DNA of 34,429 nucleotides from Kiritimatiellia bacterium. Lineage in GTDB: Bacteria > Verrucomicrobiota > Kiritimatiellia > UBA8416 > JADHWI01. The notes under the pieces are model-generated. The model did not search any database. It saw only the letters and a program-made list of their open reading frames with translations, and was not told where the DNA came from. The stretch spans positions 1 through 34,429 of the forward strand of contig JASLPY010000058.1 in NCBI GenBank assembly GCA_030744755.1, written 5' to 3'. The position numbers and the translations under genes are program-made. Position 1 is the first letter of the stretch. Every line of letters begins with the position of its first letter. Shown here piece after piece: positions 27,248 through 34,429 of the stretch.

Positions 27248-27381
27248 TTAGGGTGCCCCGCACCTCGACGAAGTTCCCTCCTTCGCGCTGTTCGCTATGG
27301 CGGGCAGGCGCGACAAAGTTTGTTTCACCTCAACCCCGAAAGGAGGGACCTGCCTATGAATGCATGAAGATGGACTAATCT

Positions 27382-27401
27382 GTTTGTTCCGGTGAACAAA
27401 C
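27382..27401. promoter_or_regulatory. Near-perfect 20-bp palindrome, candidate operator
   Basis: GTTTGTTC and GAACAAAC flank CGGT, 58 bases before the start of the glycosidase remnant. The size and spacing suit a dimeric repressor such as the LacI type; a hairpin in the leader is the alternative. Confidence 0.4.
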
Positions 27402-27459
27402 CGGAGTTGTGTTGTTTTGATGTGATACGGAAATGATGATGGAGAATGGAGACGAGAAA

Positions 27460-27729
27460 ATGAAAAAATCAGTGATTATGTTGAGTGTAGCGGCGTTGGG
27501 GCTGGGGCTTCTGGCGGGAGTGGCCGAGGGCGGGACGGTCAGCGACGATTTCAGCGTTGCCCATGACTACTCCGGCGGCAATCCGTCCGGGCTGGACATG
27601 CAGTACGCCCACAAGATCTCGCTTGTCTGGAACCCGGCCAACGAAACCTACTACATGTTCTACAACGCCGTCGGTAACAAAGGCCGAGGCATTGGCCTGA
27701 TTACAAGCAAACCGTTGCCGAACCGCTGA
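27460..27729 (+). pseudogene. Internally deleted secreted glycosidase-like remnant
   Basis: This 89-residue frame looks like the two ends of a larger secreted enzyme joined together. A Sec signal (MKKSVIMLSVAALGLGLLAG) is followed by DDFSVAHDYSGGNPSG, a typical start of a secreted carbohydrate-active protein. It then runs directly into LDMQYAHKISLVWNPANETY and GNKGRGIGLITSKPLPNR. The latter resembles the final blade of GH43/GH32-like beta-propeller glycosidases, where YYMFY-type and GRGI...TSKP-type motifs close the protein. The catalytic middle is missing, so no activity is expected. The ATG has GGAG at a spacing of 8, so it may still be translated and exported. A toxin-antitoxin pair follows within 115 bp. 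Family assignment is by pattern only. Confidence 0.6.
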
Positions 27730-27842
27730 CACCGTTCTCGTCTGGCGTCAGGATCGCTGAATGTAGGGGGAGAAGGTTGTTGACATTGATCCGTTAAGGC
27801 GCGATTATAGGTCCTAAACAAGGTGCATAAAGAGGTGCGAAA

Positions 27843-28097
27843 ATGAGTCTTATATCTGTGCAGGATGTCAAGCGGCGCGGGATGTCGGTTGTTGACACGG
27901 CGCTCAAAGAGGGGCCGGTACACCTGGTGAAGAGCAATCGGGCCGAGTATGTCGTTATGTCGGAGCAGGACTACCAGGAGCTGATGAGCGATTTAGCCGA
28001 CGCCAGGCTTGCAGCATCAGAGAAGGATCTGGCGGCCGGTCGCGTGCGGCGCGGCGATGCGTCCAAGCTTATGACCGAATTGCTCGACGAGAGCTGA
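27843..28097 (+). CDS. Phd/YefM-type antitoxin
   Basis: This 84-residue protein has the Phd/YefM antitoxin layout: an N-terminal DNA-binding half (ISVQDVKRRGMSVVDTALKE, then GPVHLVKSNRAEYVVMSEQD) and an acidic/basic flexible tail (residues about 50-84) that would wrap the toxin. Such proteins neutralise the toxin and repress their own promoter. The ATG has GAGGTG at a spacing of about 7. The toxin gene starts 11 bp downstream, the usual antitoxin-first order. No second partner is seen. Confidence 0.88.
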   Translation: MSLISVQDVKRRGMSVVDTALKEGPVHLVKSNRAEYVVMSEQDYQELMSDLADARLAASEKDLAAGRVRRGDASKLMTELLDES

Positions 28098-28108
28098 TCC
28101 GGGGAAGT

Positions 28109-28399
28109 ATGTCCGTGGCAAAATACACGCTGGTCTGGACCGAGACATTCGCTCGAACGGCGCGAAAATTCCTTCGCCGGCATTGTGGTCTGGCCGGACT
28201 CTTCGAGGATGTTCTTAAACAGCTGGAGGATGACCCGCATCTGCCTCGGCTGCGTCTGCATCGCCTCAAGGGGAAGCATCGTGACAAGCATGCCGTAAGC
28301 CTCACGTATTCTTATCGCATCGTTCTGATTCTTCGTATTGAGAAAGGTGAGATTATCCTGCTTGACGTTGGCTCGCACGACGACGTGTATCGTGGGTAG
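28109..28399 (+). CDS. RelE/ParE-superfamily toxin (YafQ-like)
   Basis: This 96-residue basic protein belongs to the RelE/ParE fold; the closing strand LLDVGSHDDVY with its His and Asp is typical of the YafQ/RelE mRNA-interferase branch, which cuts ribosome-bound mRNA. Central residues HRLKGKHRDKHAVSLTYSYR match the family's basic RNA-binding face and its conserved Arg. GGGGAAGT precedes the ATG. With the Phd-type antitoxin upstream it forms a type II toxin-antitoxin pair. Whether the target is mRNA or DNA gyrase cannot be settled from sequence. Confidence 0.88.
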   Translation: MSVAKYTLVWTETFARTARKFLRRHCGLAGLFEDVLKQLEDDPHLPRLRLHRLKGKHRDKHAVSLTYSYRIVLILRIEKGEIILLDVGSHDDVYRG

Positions 28400-28736
28400 T
28401 CATCACAGAGTTCCTGCCCAAAGTTGGCTGGTCGGGAAAGCACAACACGATTAGTTGCCCGGCGGCCCGACGGGCCTGTCGTACGAAGCCTTGGCGAAGT
28501 TGGGACCAAGTGACATGATCGTGCATTGCACGTGCACAGCAGGCGAAAACTCTCGTAAGTGCACTGCTTCATGCACGTGAAACCCACTTGGCGCCGTCGC
28601 GCCGCCGGCTCCTACTTTTTCTGACAACGAGCTAACCAGCAACCTTGGAGTTTCAGTCGGGAATTCCTCCGTGCTGCATCGGGCTTGATATGGGCATGGG
28701 GGTTCGCTATGTTAATTGCCTTTTGGGGAGAGAACC
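28400..28736. other. Non-coding stretch between toxin gene and trpS
   Basis: No convincing gene is seen. The stretch holds GGCCC-GAC-GGGCC (28464-28476), a palindromic run around GTGCATTGCACGTGCAC near 28520-28536, and a GC-rich segment near 28590-28612. A trpS promoter should lie here but could not be placed with confidence. Confidence 0.5.
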
Positions 28737-29699
28737 ATGAGATTGCTTTCAGGAATACAGCCTTCGGGCAAGCTTCATCTCGGTAATTACTTTGGGATGA
28801 TGAAGCCTGCTATCGAGCTGCAGGATAAGGGCGATGCCTTTCTGTTTATCGCGAACTACCACGCGCTTACATCCGTAACGGATCCGGATCAGTTGCGTCA
28901 GGACACCCTGGACGTGGCCCTGGATTTCCTGGCCTGCGGTTTGGATCCTGAACGCTCGGTGCTCTATCGCCAGAGTGATGTTCCACAGGTGGTAGAACTC
29001 TCATGGCTGCTTTCGACTGTTACTCCCATGGGCCTCCTGGAGCGCTGCCATTCCTACAAGGACAAGATCGCCAAGGGAATTGCCGCGAGCCACGCGTTGT
29101 TTGCTTACCCGGTTCTGATGGCGGCGGATATCCTGTTCTGCCACTCCACGCATGTTCCCGTCGGCAGGGATCAGAAACAACACGTGGAGGTCACCAGGGA
29201 TATAGCAATCAAATTCAACAACCAGTATGGCGAGGTGTTCACTATACCCGAACCGGTAATCAGGGATGATGTGGCTGTTGTTCCGGGAATCGACGGACAG
29301 AAGATGTCCAAGTCCTATAACAATCATCTTGAGATGTTTGGTGACGAGAAAGAGCTGCGAGCTCGCGTAATGCGCATTGTGACAGACAGTAAGGCTCTGG
29401 AAGATCCCAAGGAGCCGGAATCCTGCAATGTGCTCGCGCTGTATTCTCTTTTTGCAACTGATGAGCAGAAAGAGGAAATGGCCGCTAATTATCGCAATGG
29501 CGGATATGGGTATGGGACTGCCAAAAAGGCCCTTTTCGAGCTGGTTCAGGATTTCTTCGCTCCTTTCAGAAAGAAGCGTGAAGAACTGGCCGACGATCTT
29601 TCCTATGTTGAATCGGTTCTCAGGGCGGGTGCCGACAAGGCTGGGGCCGAAGCTGATAAAACATTGCGTATTGCCAGGAAAGCTGTTGGGATCGATTGA
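28737..29699 (+). CDS. trpS: Tryptophanyl-tRNA synthetase
   Basis: This 320-residue class I synthetase charges tRNA-Trp. The HIGH motif appears as KLHLGNYFG (residues 14-17) after SGIQPSG, and the KMSKS loop is intact at 189-193. The helix VPVGRDQKQHVE is a TrpRS hallmark. Length is standard. ATG at 28737 has GGGAG at a spacing of about 6; an upstream TTG at 28716 would add seven residues. It opens the housekeeping run, with scpA 51 bp downstream. Confidence 0.97.
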   Translation: MRLLSGIQPSGKLHLGNYFGMMKPAIELQDKGDAFLFIANYHALTSVTDPDQLRQDTLDVALDFLACGLDPERSVLYRQSDVPQVVELSWLLSTVTPMGLLERCHSYKDKIAKGIAASHALFAYPVLMAADILFCHSTHVPVGRDQKQHVEVTRDIAIKFNNQYGEVFTIPEPVIRDDVAVVPGIDGQKMSKSYNNHLEMFGDEKELRARVMRIVTDSKALEDPKEPESCNVLALYSLFATDEQKEEMAANYRNGGYGYGTAKKALFELVQDFFAPFRKKREELADDLSYVESVLRAGADKAGAEADKTLRIARKAVGID

Positions 29700-29750
29700 T
29701 CCAGGGCAACTTCTGATAACGAACACTGAACTCTCTTTCGGAATCTTCAT

Positions 29751-30506
29751 ATGAGCTCACAGGCTGAATACAAAGTAGACCTAGAGGTCTTTGAAGGTCC
29801 ATTGGATCTCCTTCTTTACCTGATAAAGAAGAATGAGATTGATATCCACAACATCCCGATCGAATCGATCACCAGCCAGTACATGGAATACCTCAACCTG
29901 ATGCGAATGCTTGATCTCAACATCGCGGGCGAGTTCATTGTAATGGCTGCAACACTCATGTTGATTAAGAGTCGCATGCTGCTTCCCGTCGAGGAACGCG
30001 AGGATCTGGAAGAGGAAGAGGACGATCCGAGATGGGACCTGGTTCGCCAGCTGGTCGAGTACAAGAAGTTCAAGGATGCCGCTATAAAACTTCAGTACAT
30101 GGAAATGGAGCAGGAGAGCATCTTTGGCCTGGGAACCAAGGGTCTCGAAGTCGAGAGTGATGCCCCAGGGGTCGTTATCGAGGATGTCAGCCTGTTTGAC
30201 CTGATCACGGCATTCAACGATGTTCTGAAGCGCACGGCAGAGGAGCAGATTGGCGAGTTATTCTCCGATCGCTTCACGGTGGCCGACAAAATCGACACGA
30301 TTCTGAATGTGCTTACCAGGAAGAGGGAAATGCCTTTCTCTGAACTCTTTCAGGCCGACGTCTCGCGTCACGAAGTTATATGCACTTTTCTTGCGCTGTT
30401 GGAGCTGATCCGTCTGCGACAGGTTTCCGCAGTTCAGACTGACACGTTTGGTGAAATAAAGATTGCTGCCGGAGAGGAAGCAGTGGAGGTTGAGAATGTC
30501 GAATAG
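29751..30506 (+). CDS. scpA: Segregation and condensation protein A (kleisin)
   Basis: This 251-residue kleisin bridges the SMC heads in the bacterial condensin that compacts and separates chromosomes. The N-terminal domain begins with the signature VDLEVFEGPLDLLLYLIKK, followed by IDIHNIPIESIT. A strongly acidic linker (EEREDLEEEEDDP) at about 80-95 precedes the middle region, and the C-terminal winged helix ends the protein. scpB starts inside its last codons (11-bp overlap), so the two are translationally coupled. smc is not in the window. Confidence 0.95.
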   Translation: MSSQAEYKVDLEVFEGPLDLLLYLIKKNEIDIHNIPIESITSQYMEYLNLMRMLDLNIAGEFIVMAATLMLIKSRMLLPVEEREDLEEEEDDPRWDLVRQLVEYKKFKDAAIKLQYMEMEQESIFGLGTKGLEVESDAPGVVIEDVSLFDLITAFNDVLKRTAEEQIGELFSDRFTVADKIDTILNVLTRKREMPFSELFQADVSRHEVICTFLALLELIRLRQVSAVQTDTFGEIKIAAGEEAVEVENVE

Positions 30507-31200
30507 TGACGTACTGCCCGAGCTCAAGCAGATACTTGGTGCAATGATTTTTGGGGCCGACCGCCCGATTGGTATCCCGGAGATGTTGCGCTGCCTTAAG
30601 GATGTCGCCGAGAATAAGGGCGGCGAGATGAAGGTATTCGCGGAGGTCAACAAAAAGGATGTTCAGGCGGCCGTAGACTCTTTCGCCGCCGACGTGGAGA
30701 ACGCCAGGGTTGGCTTCTCGCTTGGCCAGGTTGCGGGAGGCTATCGCCTTCAGAGCGACTCCTCCTGCGGCGTGTGGCTCAGGCACTTGCTGAGGATGGA
30801 GAAGCCCCAGAGGCTATCCAGGCCTGCATTGGAGACCTTGTCGATTATTGCCTACCGCCAGCCAGCCACGAAGGCCCAGATCGAAGCTATCCGCGGCGTG
30901 AGTGTCGATCATATGATCAAGTCGTTGATGGAACTTCAGCTCGTCCGAATAGTTGGCCGCAGTGATCTTCCCGGTCGTCCATTCCTGTATGGTACAACCC
31001 ACGTCTTCCTGGAGCACTTCGGGCTGAACAGCCTCAAGGATCTCAACCAGGTAGAGCCCATGCTCAGTATTCGCCGTGAGCTTAGCAAACCAAAGAAGGA
31101 ATCGGCGCAGATGGAGTTGCCGGAGCAAACGGGAGCGGTAGAGTCGCCCCCGGAAGCTGTCCTCGAAGAAGAACCGGAAGTGGCCGAAACAGATCAGTAA
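30496..31200 (+). CDS. scpB: Segregation and condensation protein B
   Basis: This protein of about 234 residues is the kite subunit of SMC-ScpAB. Two winged-helix domains are visible; the second has the family motif RPALETLSIIAYRQPATKAQ, then IEAIRGVSVDHMIKSLMELQ. The C-terminal 40 residues are disordered and acidic (PPEAVLEEEPEVAETD). ATG at 30496 is preferred: GGAGG lies six bases upstream within the scpA end. A longer in-frame start at 30463 has no such site. hisC follows after 13 bp. Confidence 0.95.
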   Translation: MSNSDVLPELKQILGAMIFGADRPIGIPEMLRCLKDVAENKGGEMKVFAEVNKKDVQAAVDSFAADVENARVGFSLGQVAGGYRLQSDSSCGVWLRHLLRMEKPQRLSRPALETLSIIAYRQPATKAQIEAIRGVSVDHMIKSLMELQLVRIVGRSDLPGRPFLYGTTHVFLEHFGLNSLKDLNQVEPMLSIRRELSKPKKESAQMELPEQTGAVESPPEAVLEEEPEVAETDQ

Positions 31201-31213
31201 GCAGGAGTATTCC

Positions 31214-32314
31214 ATGGCTTCATTTGATGAGTTGGCCAAAGATTGGATTGGTGGTCTGTCTACGTATGAGCCTGGACGGCCCATAGAGGAAGTTGCGCGT
31301 GAACTGGGTTTTGACAGTGCCGCCGACATCATCAAACTCGCTTCCAACGAGAACTCGCTAGGGCCTTCTCCACTGGCCGTCGAGGCCATTCGTGAAGGCG
31401 CCGAAGCCATGCACCGGTATCCCGACGGTGGAGCTTTCTACCTGAAGAAAGCCCTGGCTTCAAAGTTGGGAGTGCGGCCCCAGGAGATTCTGCCTGGTAA
31501 CGGCAGCAACGAATTGATCGAGTTCATAGGGCACACTTTCCTTGGGCCAGGCGTTAACGTAGTCGTGGCAGACACGGCCTTCGTAGTCTATCGCCTTATT
31601 GCAGCCATGTTCCGTGCCGATGTTGTGGCCGTTCCGATGCGGGAGCTGACCCACGACCTGGACGCCATGCTTGCTGCCATCACGCCTGAGACAAGGGTTG
31701 TGTTTGTAAGCAACCCCAATAATCCTACCGGCACGATGGTTGGCCAGGAGGAAATAGACAGGTTCATGGAAGGGGTTCCTGGACATGTCGTTGTATGCTT
31801 CGACGAGGCCTATATCGAACTGTTGCCGCCGGGGGATCAGCCGGACGTTCTCAAGTACGTCAGGCAGGGCCGCAACGTTATTGTCCTCAGGACATTCTCC
31901 AAGGCTTACGGTCTGGCCGGCCTCCGTGTCGGGTATGCCATTGCTCCCGAGGAGGGCATAGCGCTGTTGAACCGTGTTCGACAGCCTTTCAATCTTAACT
32001 CCATGGCACAGCTTGCAGCTCTCGCAGCGCTGGGTGACGATGAACACGTGGCCGTGACCCGTGATCTTGTGCAGGACGGCCTTTCTTTCTTTGTTGGAGA
32101 GTGTTTTCGGATGGGTTTAGAATACGTTCCTTCTGTCACGAGTTTTATACTGGTGAAGGTTGGCGAAGGACGAAGAGTATTCGAGTCTCTTCAGAAGGCC
32201 GGCGTCATAGTGCGCCCGATGGATGGATACGGTTTGCCCGAATACGTGAGAATCACGGTTGGTACGGCAGATGAAAACCAACGGGCTATCGCCGCCCTTT
32301 CAGAAGCCGTGTAG
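31214..32314 (+). CDS. hisC: Histidinol-phosphate/aromatic aminotransferase
   Basis: This 366-residue fold-type I PLP enzyme moves an amino group between glutamate and histidinol phosphate, or to phenylpyruvate or hydroxyphenylpyruvate in the related role. Visible motifs are SNPNNPTG (166-173), FDEAYIEL with the pyridine-contacting Asp197, the PLP lysine Lys230 in TFSKAYGLAG, and Arg238. The N-terminal IKLASNENSLGPSP is typical of HisC. It lies between scpB and aroA. No other his genes are near, and neighbours include aroA, so a role in Phe or Tyr synthesis is as likely as in His synthesis. The gap to aroA is 39 bp. Confidence 0.92.
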   Translation: MASFDELAKDWIGGLSTYEPGRPIEEVARELGFDSAADIIKLASNENSLGPSPLAVEAIREGAEAMHRYPDGGAFYLKKALASKLGVRPQEILPGNGSNELIEFIGHTFLGPGVNVVVADTAFVVYRLIAAMFRADVVAVPMRELTHDLDAMLAAITPETRVVFVSNPNNPTGTMVGQEEIDRFMEGVPGHVVVCFDEAYIELLPPGDQPDVLKYVRQGRNVIVLRTFSKAYGLAGLRVGYAIAPEEGIALLNRVRQPFNLNSMAQLAALAALGDDEHVAVTRDLVQDGLSFFVGECFRMGLEYVPSVTSFILVKVGEGRRVFESLQKAGVIVRPMDGYGLPEYVRITVGTADENQRAIAALSEAV

Positions 32315-32353
32315 ATAAGGAGTATCTGATCGGGGGCATGTAACGCCTTCTGG

Positions 32354-33673
32354 ATGATCATGACCGATACCTTGAACAGGACTGTTGCACCTTCGGGACC
32401 GATCAAGGGAACTCTGAGAGTCCCCGGAGATAAGAGCATCTCTCACAGGGTTGCAATGCTGGCCGGGTTAGCGGACGGGGAATCGACCGTCACCGGTTTT
32501 CTTCGTAGCGAGGACTGTCTGAGCACCCTGGCTGCCGTCGAAGCGCTGGGTGCCCGGGTAGAGATGGATGATGCCGCGATCCGAATTGCCGGAACCTACG
32601 GTCGCTTCAAGACGCCGGAGGGCCAACTCGACATGGGTAACTCCGGAACCGGAATGCGACTTCTGTGTGGTCTTCTTGCAGGACAGGAGTTGACAGCCGG
32701 GCTCACCGGCGATGCATCGCTTAGCTCTCGGCCCATGAAGCGCATCACGGATCCTCTCGGGCTCATGGGAGCAAACGTAGATCTGCTGGGGGAGGGGGGC
32801 TGCGCTCCCATCCGCCTTGTCGGAAAAGATCTTTCGGGAATCACCTACGAGCTACCCGTTGCCTCTGCGCAGGTCAAATCGTGCGTCCTGCTGGCCGGCC
32901 TCTATGCATCGGGCGAAACAACCGTCGTTGAACCGCGTCGGACACGCGATCATACCGAACGGCTCATGGCTGCCCTGGGGCTGCCTATAGAGGTGGATGG
33001 GCTACGGATATGTATCTCCGGATGTGATAAGGGCGTTCCGCATTTTCCTGCACGCGAGTTTGATGTGCCCGGTGATTTCTCTTCGGCCGCTTTCTGGATG
33101 GTGGCGGCGGCGGCAAGTCCCGGTTCAAGTGTTACCATTCACAATGTAGGTCTCAATCCAAGAAGAACGGCGCTGCTGGATGTTCTGCGACGGATGGGGG
33201 CATCGGTAGATTGCAGTTTGAATTCCTCCGGGGATGTGGCATGGGAGCCTGTCGGTACCGTAACTGTTTCCGGTGGACGGCTGTCGGGAACAACCGTCCG
33301 CGGCGACGAGATTCCGAACCTTATTGACGAATTGCCAATAGTGGCAATTGCCGGGGCGCTTGCTGAAGGTGAGACGGTTATAGCGGATGCCGCGGAACTC
33401 CGCGTGAAAGAAACCGATAGGATTGCTGCAGTGGCCCGGGGGCTCACGGCTACCGGTGTTTCCGTTGAGGAAAAAGAAGACGGGATGATAGTGAGGGGTG
33501 GGGGGCAACTGAAAGGCAGTGTTGAGATCGACAGCTACGGAGATCATAGAATCGCAATGGCGTTTGCTGTAGCCTCGCTGTTCGCCGACAGTGCAGTCGT
33601 GATTAATGATGTCGCCTGTGTGGCGACATCTTACCCGGAATTCTGGGAGCATTTGAGATTGGTGACATCATGA
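32354..33673 (+). CDS. aroA: 3-phosphoshikimate 1-carboxyvinyltransferase (EPSP synthase)
   Basis: This 439-residue enzyme joins shikimate 3-phosphate and phosphoenolpyruvate, the sixth step of the shikimate pathway. Visible motifs are VPGDKSISHR (Lys27), MGNSGTGMR (96-102), RTRDHTERLM, VPGDFSSAAFW, LNPRRTALLD, IDELPIVAIAGA (catalytic Asp325), LRVKETDRIAA and SYGDHRIAMA. All key residues appear intact and the length is normal. Two ATGs (32354, 32360) are possible; neither has a strong ribosome site. Its stop overlaps the cmk start by 4 bp (ATGA), so the two are coupled. Confidence 0.97.
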   Translation: MIMTDTLNRTVAPSGPIKGTLRVPGDKSISHRVAMLAGLADGESTVTGFLRSEDCLSTLAAVEALGARVEMDDAAIRIAGTYGRFKTPEGQLDMGNSGTGMRLLCGLLAGQELTAGLTGDASLSSRPMKRITDPLGLMGANVDLLGEGGCAPIRLVGKDLSGITYELPVASAQVKSCVLLAGLYASGETTVVEPRRTRDHTERLMAALGLPIEVDGLRICISGCDKGVPHFPAREFDVPGDFSSAAFWMVAAAASPGSSVTIHNVGLNPRRTALLDVLRRMGASVDCSLNSSGDVAWEPVGTVTVSGGRLSGTTVRGDEIPNLIDELPIVAIAGALAEGETVIADAAELRVKETDRIAAVARGLTATGVSVEEKEDGMIVRGGGQLKGSVEIDSYGDHRIAMAFAVASLFADSAVVINDVACVATSYPEFWEHLRLVTS

Positions 33674-34329
33674 CAGTAGTAGCCATAGATGGTCCGTCAG
33701 CGTCTGGTAAATCAACCGTGTCCCGTCGTGTTGCAGCTGAACTGGATATGCTTTATGTCGATTCCGGTGCTCTCTACCGCGGGGTTACCTTTGCGGCGAT
33801 GAAAGCGGGTGCCGACACGAACGATGCCGCTGCCGTGGTCGATGCCATGAATTCGGCCAGGTTCGAGTTCTTTGTTCGCGATGGCGGCGTACGCTTTTCA
33901 ATAGACGGTGTCGAGCCCGACATGGAGCTTCGAACGGCAGAGCTCAATCACCATGTCAGCCCTGTAGCCGCCGTGCCGGAAGTCAGAAGGCAGGTGACCG
34001 AATGGCTGAGACTGATGACCGGGTATGGCGACCTGGTAATGGAGGGTCGCGACATAGGGACCGCGGTGTTTCCCGGTACGGAGCATAAGTTCTATCTTGA
34101 TGCCTCGGCGGAGGAACGTGCACGCCGGCGTCACTCTGAGACAGAGGGAACCGGCCACGAGTCTTCGGTAGACAGAATCAACGAGTCACTGAAGCGGCGT
34201 GACCGTATCGACAGCACGAGAAGCGCAGACCCGCTTAAGGTAGCAGCGGGAGCGTGCATTCTTGATTCAACTACGATGACAGTCGAAGAAGTTACCTCGG
34301 CGATCCTGAACAAGATTCGTGGACTCTGA
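33670..34329 (+). CDS. cmk: Cytidylate kinase
   Basis: This 219-residue kinase phosphorylates CMP and dCMP with ATP. The Walker A loop GPSASGKST is at 8-16, followed by YVDSGALYRGVTFAA (the CMP-binding segment), VMEGRDIGTAVFPG and the lid DASAEERARRRHSE. Length fits the family. It overlaps aroA by 4 bp. In many bacteria ispH and rpsA follow; the remaining 100 bases (34330-34429) show no gene, so that order is not confirmed here. Confidence 0.97.
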   Translation: MTVVAIDGPSASGKSTVSRRVAAELDMLYVDSGALYRGVTFAAMKAGADTNDAAAVVDAMNSARFEFFVRDGGVRFSIDGVEPDMELRTAELNHHVSPVAAVPEVRRQVTEWLRLMTGYGDLVMEGRDIGTAVFPGTEHKFYLDASAEERARRRHSETEGTGHESSVDRINESLKRRDRIDSTRSADPLKVAAGACILDSTTMTVEEVTSAILNKIRGL

Positions 34330-34429
34330 GATTGAGTCTGCAGTACTTGCTGTGAGCCATCTGCGCTGTGATATGAATCAATGTTAATAGGCTGATACCG
34401 AAGTGACGGGTTCTTCTTACCCCACAGCA

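Noticed and set aside
27163..27378. 71-codon + strand frame over the long hairpin
   Set aside because: The reading frame follows the repeat sequence (Lys/Ile-rich run) and has no start with a ribosome site; it is likely non-coding leader.
28566..28581. Possible parS site
   Set aside because: CACGTGAAAC matches one half of the parS consensus, but the other half does not; I count about 12 of 16 matching positions. No better site was seen.

Overview
The window looks like a chromosomal segment of a Gram-negative bacterium of the PVC group, most likely Kiritimatiellota/Verrucomicrobiota or Lentisphaerota. This is inferred from gene content. There is a small gene resembling the Verrucomicrobia/Planctomycetes-restricted Minf_1886-type family. 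There are URO-D-like proteins fused into an operon with a large right-handed beta-helix protein, several very long secreted proteins (choice-of-anchor-Q/PKD beta-helix, subtilase) with calcium-loop C-termini, an outer-membrane barrel candidate and bactofilins. The genetic code looks standard: TGA ends trpS, aroA and cmk. No rRNA, tRNA or CRISPR array was seen.

Layout. (1) 171-4934, + strand: a tight three-gene operon of two URO-D-superfamily proteins and a secreted beta-helix protein with a malectin-like insert. (2) 4979-5880, - strand: a small Minf_1886-like gene and a HIT hydrolase. (3) 6009-11416, + strand: an outer-membrane barrel candidate, then a giant three-helix/two-PKD surface protein broken by a frameshift at a GGAT repeat and by a TGG-to-TGA stop. 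(4) 11574-16220, - strand: a 1548-residue secreted subtilase. (5) 16221-17207: a non-coding stretch with palindromes and a small HTH regulator. (6) 17214-23640, - strand: a seven-gene run, in transcription order argC, bactofilin, zinc-ribbon bactofilin, parB, M28/glutaminyl-cyclase-like lipoprotein, a 41-residue membrane ORF, nadE. (7) 23641-24356: a nested palindromic element. (8) 24357-26552, + strand: a fused membrane/spermidine-synthase-like protein. (9) 26553-28736: accessory DNA with hairpins, an internally deleted glycosidase remnant and a Phd/RelE-type toxin-antitoxin pair. (10) 28737-34329, + strand: a compact housekeeping operon trpS-scpA-scpB-hisC-aroA-cmk.

How the parts fit. Two clusters concern chromosome organisation: ParB with two bactofilins, and ScpAB of the SMC condensin. 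Neither parA nor smc is in the window. The hisC-aroA-cmk order resembles the common aromatic amino-acid operon, but tyrA is missing between hisC and aroA. The secreted proteins point to a cell surface rich in beta-helix and calcium-loop modules; two of them share a C-terminal module that may be a sorting or anchoring tail. The most interesting items are the bactofilin/zinc-ribbon-bactofilin/ParB cluster, the nested palindrome with 9-bp end repeats, the URO-D pair with different cysteine sites, and the recently broken surface gene.
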